Source: Dysosmobacter welbionis (GTDB lineage: Bacteria > Bacillota > Clostridia > Oscillospirales > Oscillospiraceae). Taken from it: a stretch of 64,000 nucleotides of DNA. Within the stretch, counting starts at the first letter, position 1, and every line of letters begins with the position of its first letter. Below the pieces are notes generated by a model. It made no database searches. It was not told the origin of the DNA and worked only from the letters and a program-made list of their open reading frames with translations. The position numbers and the translations under genes are program-made. The DNA lies in the NCBI RefSeq assembly GCF_005121165.3, contig NZ_CP034413.3:1736001-1800000 (forward strand), in the 5' to 3' direction. Shown piece after piece: positions 46,468 to 56,067 of the stretch.

Positions 46468-46933
46468 CGGGCATTTGACGGACGCGGCCCTGACCGCCCT
46501 TGTCCGGGGGGACTGCCTGGAGGAGCTGGACCGCCTGGAGCTGGCGGAACATCTGGCCTACTGCGACCAGTGCCTCCAGCGGTACACAGAGCTGCTGTCT
46601 GAGGGACCGATGCTGACCCCCGCCCGCTCCTGCCGGGAGAGCCTGCGGCGCCGGATCCGGCAGCGGGCCGTCCAGCTTGGCGTCAGCCGGTACGCCACGG
46701 CCGCGGCGGCAGTGACCCTGGCCCTGACGCTGCTGTGGGGCAGCGGAAACCTGTCCGGACGGGTGCATTCCACTGCGCCCTCGCTTCTGGAGCGGGCGGG
46801 CACTGCCCTGACAAAGTGGACCGACGCCTGGCCACAGGCGTGGGAGGAGGCCCTCTCCGGCTTCTCCGGCCTATTTGACAATTTCGGCGTCTCGCCGCGG
46901 AATGATCTGACACAAGGAGGTACACACCCATGA
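46448..46933 (+). CDS. Anti-sigma factor with degenerate zinc finger
   Basis: A 161-residue protein. The N-terminal domain has LELAEHLAYCDQCLQRYTEL, the HxxxCxxC zinc-binding anti-sigma motif. A membrane helix lies at about 78-95 (YATAAAAVTLALTLLWGSG) and a short extracellular tail follows. AAGGAG precedes ATG at 46448, inside the end of the sigma gene. Likely partner is the sigma factor just upstream. Confidence 0.85.
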   Translation: MTCFRPDGHLTDAALTALVRGDCLEELDRLELAEHLAYCDQCLQRYTELLSEGPMLTPARSCRESLRRRIRQRAVQLGVSRYATAAAAVTLALTLLWGSGNLSGRVHSTAPSLLERAGTALTKWTDAWPQAWEEALSGFSGLFDNFGVSPRNDLTQGGTHP

Positions 46934-47603
46934 CCCATCGAAATGGATTCCTGCTCTTCATCTCTTCCTGCCTCTCCGGCTGCGGACAGATGTATCAGGG
47001 CTATATGAAGCGGGGCCTGTCCCTGCTGCTGGCCTTCTGCCTGATCCTTTTTGCCTCCACCTATTTCTTTCTGGGGGCACTGGCGCTGTTTCTGCCGGTG
47101 ATCTGGCTGTATGCCTTTTTCGACAGCTATGCGCTCCGGAGCCAGCTGGCCGCCGGCACCGCGCCGGAGGACGCCTTCCTCTTCGGCCTGTCCGATATGG
47201 ACAGCAAACGGCTGGGAGAGCTGCTGCGCAAGCGTCACAGTCTCATCGGCTGGGCGCTGGTGGTAGTTGGCGTCTATATGCTCTACGACATACTGTTGAG
47301 CCAGCTGGGCGGTCTCTTCTTCGGTTGGTTCGGGGAGTGGCTATACGGACTGCTGCGCTATGGCCTGCCCCGCCTGGTCATCACCGTGCTAGTGATCCTG
47401 CTGGGCCTGTGGTTTATCCGGGGCCCCAAGGACAAGACGCCCATTGACGACGAGATCCCCCCTTTGCGCCGCCTGCCTCCAGCGCGGCCGGGGCTTGCGC
47501 CGCCGATCCGGCGGAGGCCAGGGCGGAAGACGTTGCATCAGACCGCTCCGCTGCGGGAAACGCCCCGGAGGGAGAGGAGGCCCACCGTGATGAACAGCCC
47601 TGA
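46930..47603 (+). CDS. Multi-pass membrane protein, frame broken at 47457-47462
   Basis: About four membrane helices in the first 160 residues, beginning FLLFISSCLSGCGQMYQGYM, which resembles the start of TM2-domain proteins. As printed, the frame runs into the next gene. One added C in the C6 run at 47457-47462 instead gives an acidic tail from EIPPFAPPASSAAGA and a stop at 47601-47603, overlapping the next start. This gives 224 residues. It overlaps the anti-sigma stop (ATGA) and is the third gene of the operon. Confidence 0.75.
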
Positions 47604-47922
47604 GCAGACGCCGGAATCCCGTCCGGCCCGGGATCGCCGGGTGGGCACCTTCACCTTCGGCGCCGTGCTGGTGATCTGCGGTGCGCTGATGCTGGTGAGC
47701 ATGTTCTTCCCCTCCCTGGATCTGACCCTGGCCCTGCAGCTCTCGCCCCTGATCTTGGTCTGTCTGGGCGTGGAGGTGCTGCTGGCCAGCCGCTCCGGCG
47801 GGAAAATCCGCTACGACTGGGTGGGCATGGTGCTTTGCTTCGTCCTGGTCACCGCAGCGCTGGTGTTCTTCGGCATCGCCTGGTGCCTGGTGTACCACCC
47901 GGAGGCCGTCATCCACTACTGA
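47590..47922 (+). CDS. Small membrane protein, LiaF/LiaI-like transmembrane region
   Basis: A 110-residue protein from ATG at 47590 with GGAGGGAGAGG upstream. VGTFTFGAVLVICGALMLVS and the LQLSPLILVCLGVEVLLASR stretch resemble the membrane region of LiaF/LiaI-type envelope-stress proteins. A third helix lies near the C-terminus. The LiaF likeness agrees with an envelope-stress role for the sigma/anti-sigma operon that carries it, but is only structural. Confidence 0.65.
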   Translation: MNSPEQTPESRPARDRRVGTFTFGAVLVICGALMLVSMFFPSLDLTLALQLSPLILVCLGVEVLLASRSGGKIRYDWVGMVLCFVLVTAALVFFGIAWCLVYHPEAVIHY

Positions 47923-47934
47923 TACGGGTCTGCG

Positions 47935-47963
47935 AAGGCCCCGGTGCATTGCACCGGGGCCTT
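47935..47963 (+). terminator. Terminator of the sigma operon
   Basis: A 13-bp stem (47935-47947 with 47951-47963) with short T runs downstream. Confidence 0.75.
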
Positions 47964-48038
47964 ACCCTTTCTTCTTGGTTTTCCCGGGAAAATCCGGTAT
48001 AATGGAGAAAATACCTGCCGCAGAAAGGAAGAATCCTC

Positions 48039-48722
48039 ATGTCTGATTCGTTTGAAATGCGCCCCATCGCCCGCATCCGCAGCGACTTCGGCTCCAAGTT
48101 CGGCGTCCCTCGTCAGAGCGGTCTGGTGGACGCGTTGGAGGCCGCCGTGGTGTTCGAGGAGCCCTACCGCAATCCTGACGCCCTGCGGGGGCTGGAGGGA
48201 TTCTCCCACATCTGGCTGATCTGGGCCTTTCACCAGTCCCAGCGGCCGGAATGGTCCCCCACAGTCCGGCCGCCCCGGCTGGGAGGCAATCAGCGGGTGG
48301 GAGTCTTTGCCAGCCGCTCCCCCTTCCGGCCCAATCCCATCGGCCTCTCCTCCGTGCGGCTGGACCACATCGCGTACACGGACGCCTTGGGCCCGGTGCT
48401 CCATGTCCGTGGCGCAGACCTGGTAGACGGCACCCCCATCCTGGACATCAAGCCTTACCTCCCTTACGGGGACTGCCACCCGGAGGCCACCGGCGGCTTT
48501 GCCAGCGAGCCGGCGCGTCCCACGCTGGAGGTGGAAATCCCACCCGCCCTGCTGGACCAACTGCCTCCGGACCGGCGGGAGGCCCTGCGGGATGTGTTGG
48601 CCTTGGATCCCCGTCCCCGGTATCAGCAGGACCCGGACCGGGTGTACGGCTTCCTCTTCGCCGGGCAGGAGGTGAGATTCACCGTGGATGGAGACCGCCT
48701 GCAGGTCGTGGACATCAAATGA
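48039..48722 (+). CDS. trmO: tRNA (t6A37) methyltransferase TrmO/TsaA
   Basis: A 227-residue TsaA-fold protein that N6-methylates threonylcarbamoyl-adenosine 37 in the known family. GLEGFSHIWLIWAFHQSQ, VGVFASRSPFRPNPIGLSSV and the GADLVDGTPILDIKPYLPY stretch are diagnostic. AGAAAGGAAG precedes ATG at 48039. Apparently monocistronic. Confidence 0.92.
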   Translation: MSDSFEMRPIARIRSDFGSKFGVPRQSGLVDALEAAVVFEEPYRNPDALRGLEGFSHIWLIWAFHQSQRPEWSPTVRPPRLGGNQRVGVFASRSPFRPNPIGLSSVRLDHIAYTDALGPVLHVRGADLVDGTPILDIKPYLPYGDCHPEATGGFASEPARPTLEVEIPPALLDQLPPDRREALRDVLALDPRPRYQQDPDRVYGFLFAGQEVRFTVDGDRLQVVDIK

Positions 48723-48728
48723 ACGCAA

Positions 48729-48765
48729 GGCACCCCGGGATATTTCCCGGGGCGCCCGTCTTTTC
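48729..48765. terminator. Terminator between trmO and fabZ
   Basis: CCCCGGGA (48733-48740) pairs with TTCCCGGGG (48744-48752) extended by GGC/GCC with one mismatch, followed by TTTT on the + strand. Confidence 0.65.
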
Positions 48766-48772
48766 CGGGCAC

Positions 48773-49204
48773 TCAGCGCATGGCCAGCGTCACGTCGCCG
48801 GTCACCGCCAGCTCGCCGTGGTTGTAGACCTCGGCGGAGCAGGTGGCAATGGCCTTCTCCACCCGCTCGGAAGCCATCTTGGCGTGGATCTCGATGGTAT
48901 CTCCCGGCAGGATCTTCTTCAGAAACCGCACATTATTGATCCCCAAGAACAGGGGGATCTTCCCCGCATACCGCTCCGCGGACAGCAGCAGGATATCCGC
49001 CGTCTGGGCCATGCATTCCACAGAGTACACGCCGGGCAGCACCGGCTCACCGGGGAAGTGGCCCTTGAAAATCTCGCGGGCCGGGTCCACAAAAAATGTG
49101 GTCACGATGTGGTCGCCTGCCTCCATCTCCTCCACGGTATCCACCAGCAGCATGGGGTCCCGGTGGGGGATGATGGCCTTGATCTCTTCTTTGGAAAGCT
49201 TCAT
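48773..49204 (-). CDS. fabZ: 3-hydroxyacyl-ACP dehydratase FabZ
   Basis: A 143-residue hot-dog fold dehydratase of fatty-acid synthesis. IIPHRDPMLLVD and the catalytic GHFPGEPVLPGVYSVE segment (His and Glu) are present. ATG at 49204 follows GAGAGGA. It is separated from the upstream etfA gene by a terminator hairpin, so it is probably not part of the butyrate transcript. Confidence 0.93.
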   Translation of the reverse strand: MKLSKEEIKAIIPHRDPMLLVDTVEEMEAGDHIVTTFFVDPAREIFKGHFPGEPVLPGVYSVECMAQTADILLLSAERYAGKIPLFLGINNVRFLKKILPGDTIEIHAKMASERVEKAIATCSAEVYNHGELAVTGDVTLAMR

Positions 49205-49337
49205 GATAGTGGTTCCTCTCTTTCGCGCAAAACGCTCCGTATATAAGCCGCGCCGGGACAGCGGCACGGCTCTGCCTCTTTTTATTGTACTGCCGACAGG
49301 GCAAAATGCAAGAGATAATTTGCGCTCCGGATCACAA

Positions 49338-49366
49338 AAGAGAGCCGCCCTCCCGGGCGGCTCTCT
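49338..49366 (-). terminator. Terminator of the butyrate operon
   Basis: GAGAGCCGCCC (49340-49350) pairs with GGGCGGCTCTC (49355-49365). On the minus strand it is followed by TTTTGTG, directly after etfA. Confidence 0.8.
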
Positions 49367-49386
49367 CATTTTCCAGATGGGGTGCC

Positions 49387-50496
49387 TTACTTCGCAGCCT
49401 TGGCGGCCTTGATGGCCTCGATCAGCATGGGGGTGACCTTGAACAGGTCGCCGCAGATGCCGTAGTCGGCAATCTCGAAGATGGGCGCAGTGTCGTTCTT
49501 GTTCACCGCGATGATGCACTCGGAGTCCTGCATACCGGCCTTGTGCTGGATGGCGCCGGAGATGCCCAGGGCGATGTACACCTTCGGATGCACCGTCTTG
49601 CCGGTCTGGCCCACCTGATGGTCGGCAGACAGCCAGCCGGAGTCGATGGTGGCACGGGAGCCGCCCACGACGCCGCCCAGGACGTCCGCCAGCTCCTCAG
49701 CCAGCTTGATACCGCCCTCGACATCCTTGCTGATGCCGCGGCCCACAGACACGATGTAGTCCGCGCCGATCAGGTCCACCAGCTTCTTGGCGGCCTTCAC
49801 GACCTCCACAACCTCGGTGTTCAGGTCGCTCTCGCTCAGCTGGAAGCTGGGCTTCACGATCTCGCACGCATCCGCCTTGGCCTGGTCGAAGACGTTCTTC
49901 TTCATCACGCCGGGGCGCACCGTCGCCATGCAGGGACGGAACCGCGGGCAGATGATGGTGGCCATCAGGTGGCCGCCGAAGGCCGGACGGGTCATCTTCA
50001 GGTTCCGGTCCTCCATATCCCACTTCTGGCTGTCCACGTCCAGGGTGCTGGACTCACGCAGGAACTGGATGTAGTTCGCCACATCCACGTCCAGGTGGGT
50101 GCAGTCGGCGCACAGGCCGGTATGCAGACGGGCCGCGCAGCGGGGCCCCAGGTCACGGCCGATGTTGGTGGCGCCGATCAGGAACGCCTCGGGCTTCAGA
50201 TCCTCGATCACGTCGCAGATGACCTTGGCATAGGCATCGGTGTTGTAGACGGCCAGCAGGGGGCTCTCGCACACCAGCACCTTGTCGGCGCCGTAGCCGC
50301 CCAGCTCCTTGGCAGCGGACTCGATGCCCTCGCCGCCCAGCAGCAGGCCGCACAGGTTCACGCCCAGCTCGTCGGCCAGGTCGCGGCCCTTGGAGATCAG
50401 CTCAAAGTCGGTGGGCATCAGTTTGCCCTCGCGCTGCTCGCAGAAGACCCACACATCCTTGAAAGCAGCGATATCAGCGCTATTGAAATTGGACAT
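49387..50496 (-). CDS. etfA: Electron transfer flavoprotein alpha subunit
   Basis: A 369-residue Etf alpha subunit binding FAD. The N-terminal domain is VWVFCEQREGKLMPTDFELI. The C-terminal FAD domain has SVGRGISKDVEGG, VGGSRATIDSGW, HQVGQTGKTVHPK and GISGAIQHKAGM. Last gene of the butyrate operon, 18 bases after etfB. With EtfB it passes electrons to Bcd; in Clostridia such complexes bifurcate electrons from NADH to ferredoxin and crotonyl-CoA, which is likely but not provable here. Confidence 0.95.
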   Translation of the reverse strand: MSNFNSADIAAFKDVWVFCEQREGKLMPTDFELISKGRDLADELGVNLCGLLLGGEGIESAAKELGGYGADKVLVCESPLLAVYNTDAYAKVICDVIEDLKPEAFLIGATNIGRDLGPRCAARLHTGLCADCTHLDVDVANYIQFLRESSTLDVDSQKWDMEDRNLKMTRPAFGGHLMATIICPRFRPCMATVRPGVMKKNVFDQAKADACEIVKPSFQLSESDLNTEVVEVVKAAKKLVDLIGADYIVSVGRGISKDVEGGIKLAEELADVLGGVVGGSRATIDSGWLSADHQVGQTGKTVHPKVYIALGISGAIQHKAGMQDSECIIAVNKNDTAPIFEIADYGICGDLFKVTPMLIEAIKAAKAAK

Positions 50497-50514
50497 TGTT
50501 CAAATACTCCCTTC

Positions 50515-51315
50515 TCAGATGATGTGCTTGGCGGCCAGAATGGAAGCCAGCTCCTCGCAGGTCTCTTTGCCGGCACCCTCCAGCATCTTGCCGGCGCCCT
50601 TCTGGGGCGGGGTGAAGCTCTTGAAGATGTTGGTGGGAGAGCCCTTCAGGCCGATGGTGGTGGCGTCGATCAGGGGATGATCCTTCAGCTTCTCATAGTC
50701 AAAGGTCTCCAGCGGCTTGTTGTAGGTGGCATAGATGCCGTCGATGCTCATATAGCGGGGCTCGTTCAGCTCCTTGATGCAGGTAAGCAGGCAGGGAGTC
50801 TTGACCTTGATGGTCATGTAGCCGTCCTCCAGCATCCGCTTGACGGTGATGGTGTTGCCGTCCTTGGTGATGTCGGCGGCGTAGGTCACCTGGGGCAGGT
50901 GCAGCTTCTCAGCGATCTGGGGGCCCACCTGGGCGGTGTCGCCGTCGATGGCCTGCCGGCCGCACATGACGATGTCGTCCTCCTCCACACCGATGGTGGA
51001 GATGGCGGCGGCCAGGATCTGGGAGGTGGCGTATGTATCGGAGCCGCCGAACTCGCGGGCGGATACCAGGACACCCTCGTCAGCGCCCATGGCCATCAGC
51101 TCCCGCAGCATGCCGGCTGCCGGGGGCGGACCCATGGTGACGACCATGACCTTGCAGCCGGTGGCATCCTTCAGCTTCAGGGCAGCCTCCACGGCGTTCA
51201 TGTCATCGGGGTTGGTGATGGTCTGCATGGAGGCACGGTTCAGGGTGCCATCCGGGTTCACCGCCACCTTGCCGGAGGTATCGGGGACCTGCTTGACGCA
51301 AACAATGATCTTCAT
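50515..51315 (-). CDS. etfB: Electron transfer flavoprotein beta subunit
   Basis: A 266-residue Etf beta subunit with MKIIVCVKQVPDTSGKVAVN at the start and the nucleotide-binding ILAAAISTIGVEEDDIVMCG and GRQAIDGDTAQVGPQIAEKL segments. It follows bcd by 18 bases and precedes etfA. The N-terminal VKQVPDT signature is shared with bifurcating Etf beta subunits. Confidence 0.95.
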   Translation of the reverse strand: MKIIVCVKQVPDTSGKVAVNPDGTLNRASMQTITNPDDMNAVEAALKLKDATGCKVMVVTMGPPPAAGMLRELMAMGADEGVLVSAREFGGSDTYATSQILAAAISTIGVEEDDIVMCGRQAIDGDTAQVGPQIAEKLHLPQVTYAADITKDGNTITVKRMLEDGYMTIKVKTPCLLTCIKELNEPRYMSIDGIYATYNKPLETFDYEKLKDHPLIDATTIGLKGSPTNIFKSFTPPQKGAGKMLEGAGKETCEELASILAAKHII

Positions 51316-51333
51316 AATTCGTTCTTCCTCCTC

Positions 51334-52473
<1,140 letters not shown>

Positions 52474-52593
52474 GATGTCTTCTCCTTATATTCAAATTTG
52501 GAAAACGCAACGATGTATGAAATATTCCGGCAGGTTTGCTTATGAAATTCTGTTTTGCACGAATTCACTTCGGGCAAAACACCTCTGCCCGCC

Positions 52594-52736
52594 GGGTCGA
52601 CATGTTCGCTGTGCGAACGTGAGGGGGAAACCGGCGATGCGCCGCCAGCGGCAGAGCAAGCGAGCCGGTTTCGAGGCAGCGGCGCGCTTGGCGGCCCGTC
52701 AGGGGCCGGGGATCGCAATGCCGCAACAGTGGGACC
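52594..52736. repeat. Intergenic repeat copy A in the butyrate operon
   Basis: This region shares a 23-base identical core (52664-52686 here, 54381-54403 in copy B) and a similar flank of about 120 bases with the next intergenic gap. It contains GC-rich inverted segments and no coding signal. It may be a REP-like element or a processing/stability site. Confidence 0.7.
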
Positions 52737-54215
52737 TTAGTTCTGGATGCCGGCGATCTCCTTGGCCATCTGCTTCTTGGCCTGGAGGTTGCCCTGGCGG
52801 GCGATCATGATGCGCTGGGCCTGGGGAGAGCCCGCGCCGTGCATGGACTCTGTCCGGTAGCCAACGGCGGCCGCGCCCAGGCACAGGTTCTCGATGAACC
52901 GCAGGATCCGCTGACGGTCCTCTGTGCTCACACCCTCCCGGGTGGCGAAGAACTTGTTGCAGATCTCCCCGATGGTCTCGCCGTTCCGGCCCACCACCGT
53001 GTCGGAGTGGAAGTCCTTCTGGGACGGCATCGTCACCACCAGGCCGCCCGCGATGTCCTCCGCCAGGCGGACGATCTCATAGGGGAACCGAGTCACATTC
53101 TGCTTGCACACGTTGGCCAGCAGCAGGTCGATCTGATAGTTGCCCGCCTTCGTCCGGAAGCCCTGAGAGGAGCAGGCGATGCCGCAGCAGTACAGCGTCT
53201 CGTTCAGGTGGATCATCTCGATCAGCTTGTCCTTCACCGCGCTGGCCTTCTCCACGCCGTTGTACTCCGCTGCCAGCGCCGCAGCACCGATCAGCGTGTC
53301 GCCCACGCCCACCTTGCAGCCGCCGTAGCTCTGCCGGTGGTAGCCCGCGAACCGCTCCACCATCATGCCGGCGAACTCATACTCGCCGTTGAGGAAGATG
53401 TACTCGTTGGGGATGAACACGTGGTCCAGCACCACCAGGGCCTCCTGGCCGCCGAACTTCGCGTTGCCCACGTCGATGGACGCGTCCTCCTCCAGCTTCC
53501 GGGTATCGCAGCTCTGACGGCCGTAGATCATGTACATGCCCTCGGCGTCTGTCGGGCAGGCGAAGCTCACCGCCCAGTCCTTGTCCGCCTCGCCCATGGA
53601 GATGGTGGGCATGAAGATGTGCCAGTGGCTGTTGATGGAGCCGGTCTGGTGGCACTTGGCGCCGCAGACCACGATGCCGTCAGCGCGGCGCTCCACCACA
53701 TGCACGTACATGTCCGGGTCCGCCTGCTGGCTGGGGGCCTTGGACCGGTCGCCCTTGGGGTCGGTCATGGCGCCGTCCACCGTCAGGTCGTTGTCCTGGA
53801 CGAAGGTCAGGAACTTCTTGAAGTTTTCGTGATAGCGGGTGCCGTACTTCTCGTCGATCTCATAGGTGGTGGAGAACACGGCGTTGAACGCATCCATACC
53901 CACACACCGCTGGAAGCAGGAAGCGGTCTTCTGGCCCAGCAGGCGCTGCATCTTCACCTTGTTGATGAGGTCCTCCGTGGACTGGTGCAGGTGGGTGAAG
54001 CGGTTGATGGTGTGGCCCGTCAGGCTGGACTTCACCGTCATCAGGTCGGCATACTGCGGGTCCTGGGCCAGAGCGTAGGTCATGGCCACGCAGTTGATGG
54101 ACGGGCGGATCATGGGGTGGTCCACCCAGTTCTCAATCTTCTCCCCGAACATATACACCCGGGTATTCAGTTTGCGCAGGCTCTCTACATACTCCTGTGC
54201 GGTCATCAATGCCAT
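52737..54215 (-). CDS. abfD: 4-hydroxybutyryl-CoA dehydratase / vinylacetyl-CoA isomerase
   Basis: Oxygen-sensitive [4Fe-4S]/FAD enzyme that converts 4-hydroxybutyryl-CoA to crotonyl-CoA by a radical mechanism. All four expected cluster ligands are present in this numbering: C100 and C104 in ASCFQRCVG, and H293 and C300 in GYHRQSYGGC. The FAD-binding middle (CHQTGSINSHWHIFMP) is also there. ATG at 54215 has AGGAGG upstream; 492 residues, as in the characterised enzyme. It marks a 4-aminobutyrate/succinate-type route to butyrate. Genes making 4-hydroxybutyrate (sucD, 4hbD) are not in the window. Confidence 0.95.
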   Translation of the reverse strand: MALMTAQEYVESLRKLNTRVYMFGEKIENWVDHPMIRPSINCVAMTYALAQDPQYADLMTVKSSLTGHTINRFTHLHQSTEDLINKVKMQRLLGQKTASCFQRCVGMDAFNAVFSTTYEIDEKYGTRYHENFKKFLTFVQDNDLTVDGAMTDPKGDRSKAPSQQADPDMYVHVVERRADGIVVCGAKCHQTGSINSHWHIFMPTISMGEADKDWAVSFACPTDAEGMYMIYGRQSCDTRKLEEDASIDVGNAKFGGQEALVVLDHVFIPNEYIFLNGEYEFAGMMVERFAGYHRQSYGGCKVGVGDTLIGAAALAAEYNGVEKASAVKDKLIEMIHLNETLYCCGIACSSQGFRTKAGNYQIDLLLANVCKQNVTRFPYEIVRLAEDIAGGLVVTMPSQKDFHSDTVVGRNGETIGEICNKFFATREGVSTEDRQRILRFIENLCLGAAAVGYRTESMHGAGSPQAQRIMIARQGNLQAKKQMAKEIAGIQN

Positions 54216-54296
54216 TTCTTTTTTCCTCCTCAAAAAAATGGGGGTCTTTTACATTTCAATGTGTTCCAGGTGAGCTTCGCCTGCCCGGAACTCCAT

Positions 54297-54452
54297 GGCC
54301 CGCGCCACTGGGCGCGGCTCCCTCGCCGTGTGAGGGAGAGGGGGAACCCGGCTCGCTTGATCCGCCGCTGGCGGCGCTTCGCCGGTTTCGAGGCAGCGGC
54401 GCGATTTGCGGCCCGGTCAGGGCTGGAAATCGCATTGCTGCGACGGTGGAAA
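54297..54452. repeat. Intergenic repeat copy B in the butyrate operon
   Basis: Second copy of the element at 52594-52736, lying between abfD and the CoA-transferase gene. The 23-base core at 54381-54403 is identical to copy A, and neighbouring segments (GCGGCCC, TCAGGG, ATCGCA) are shared in order. Confidence 0.7.
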
Positions 54453-54455
54453 TTC

Positions 54456-56012
54456 TCAGGCTTCCGCCAGTCCCATCAGCTCATCTTTGAAGATGCGCTC
54501 GTCCATAAGCTTCAGGTCCTCAGCGATCTTCGGCATGAACTCCATCTGATCCAGCACCTGGGTCTGGAGGTCGATGCCCGGCGCGATCTCGATCAGAGTC
54601 ACGCCCTCGGGCCGCAGCTCGAACACAGCCCGCTCGGTGATGTACAGAACAGGCTGCTTCACCTGCACGGCATACTTGCCGGAGAAGGTGATGTGCTCCA
54701 CCTGGTTGACGAACTTCTTCTTGGCGCCCTCCTGGACGATCACCAGCTTGCCGTCCTCGCAGGCAGTCTTCAGGCCCTTGGCGGTGAAGGTGCCGCAATA
54801 GACCACCTTCTTGGCATTCTGCGTAATGTCGATGAAGCCGCCGGCGCCAGCCAGACGGGTGCCGAACTTGGACACGTTCAGGTCGCCGTTGGGTGCCGTC
54901 TCCGCCAGGCCCAGGAAGGCCACATCCAGGCCGCCGCCCTGGTAGAAGTCAAACTGGACGTTGTGGGGGATGATGGCCATGGAGTTGGCTGCGGCGCCGA
55001 ACTGGGTGCCGCCCATGGGCACGCCGGCGATGGAGCCGGCCTCCACAGTCAGGGTCATCTTGTCGGAGATGCCCTCCTCCGCCGCCACGTTGGCAATTTT
55101 TTCCGGCGCGCCGGTGCCCAGGTTCACAATGGCATCCTGGGGCAGCTCCATGGCGGCCCGGCGGGCGATGATCTTCTTGGCGTCCAGCGGGATGGGTGGG
55201 ATGGCGTCCACGGGAATGCGGAACTCGCCGGTCAGGCTGCCGTCATAGGGCATTCCCAGGCACTGCTCGTTATCCTCAATGGATCCTACCACAATAGAAT
55301 CCACATAGATACCGGGAATTGCCACCAGTTTCGGATCCAGGCTGCCGCCTTGGACGATTTTTTCCACCTGGACGATGACCCGGCCGCCGGAGTTCTTGCA
55401 GGCCTGAGCCATGGCGGTGACGTCGATGGGGCCGATCTCCCGGTGAACGGTGCAGTTGCCGTACTCGTCGGCGTAGCTGGCACGCAGGAACACCACATTG
55501 ATGGGGAACGCCTTGTAGAGCAACCGCTCCTGGCCCTCGATCTCGACGACCTTCACCAGGTCCTCCTTGGTGACATCGTTGAGTTTGCCGCCGCCGTTGC
55601 GGGGGTCGGCAAAGGTGTACAGGCCCACGTGGGTGATGGTGCCGATGTTGTGGGCCGCGATGTCCCGGTACATGTGGGAGATGACGCCCTGGGGCAGGTT
55701 ATACGCCTCGATCTTGTTGCTCAGGGCCAGATCGCCCAGCTTGGGGGCCCGGTCCCAGTGGCCGCCGATGACCCGCTTGACCATGCCCTCGTGGCCGTAG
55801 TGGTCGCCGCCGGTGCCGTCCCGGTGGCCCTGGCCTGCCGCGAAGAACAGCGTCAGATCTCTGGGATGGCCCGTCTCCAGGAACCGCTTCTCCAATGCCT
55901 TGGACAGCGCCTCAGGGCAGGCGCAGCTGACAAAGCCGCCGGTGGCGATGGTATCGCCGTCGTTCACCAGCAGCGCCGCCTCCTCGGCGGTAAGCACGCG
56001 AACTTTTTTCAT
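54456..56012 (-). CDS. Acyl-CoA:acetate/propionate-type CoA-transferase (family I)
   Basis: A 518-residue fused alpha-beta CoA-transferase of the Pct/YdiF type. The N-terminal ATGGFVSCACPEALSKALE and FAAGQGHRDGTGGDHYGHEG belong to the alpha half. The beta half has VNLGTGAPEKIANVAAEEG and the catalytic Glu in LTVEAGSIAGVPMGG. In this operon it most likely activates 4-hydroxybutyrate to its CoA thioester, or takes CoA off butyryl-CoA. Specificity cannot be read from the sequence. It lies between crt and abfD. Confidence 0.9.
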   Translation of the reverse strand: MKKVRVLTAEEAALLVNDGDTIATGGFVSCACPEALSKALEKRFLETGHPRDLTLFFAAGQGHRDGTGGDHYGHEGMVKRVIGGHWDRAPKLGDLALSNKIEAYNLPQGVISHMYRDIAAHNIGTITHVGLYTFADPRNGGGKLNDVTKEDLVKVVEIEGQERLLYKAFPINVVFLRASYADEYGNCTVHREIGPIDVTAMAQACKNSGGRVIVQVEKIVQGGSLDPKLVAIPGIYVDSIVVGSIEDNEQCLGMPYDGSLTGEFRIPVDAIPPIPLDAKKIIARRAAMELPQDAIVNLGTGAPEKIANVAAEEGISDKMTLTVEAGSIAGVPMGGTQFGAAANSMAIIPHNVQFDFYQGGGLDVAFLGLAETAPNGDLNVSKFGTRLAGAGGFIDITQNAKKVVYCGTFTAKGLKTACEDGKLVIVQEGAKKKFVNQVEHITFSGKYAVQVKQPVLYITERAVFELRPEGVTLIEIAPGIDLQTQVLDQMEFMPKIAEDLKLMDERIFKDELMGLAEA

Positions 56013-56067
56013 GCCTGACTTCCCTCTTTATATGTAATGAAATGGACGGCCTCTTGCCGGTCTGCGC

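Noticed and set aside
45257-46768. 503-codon minus-strand frame extending the DUF3842 gene upstream
   Set aside because: It covers the opposite-strand sigma operon; the promoter and ribosome-binding site support the start at 45694.
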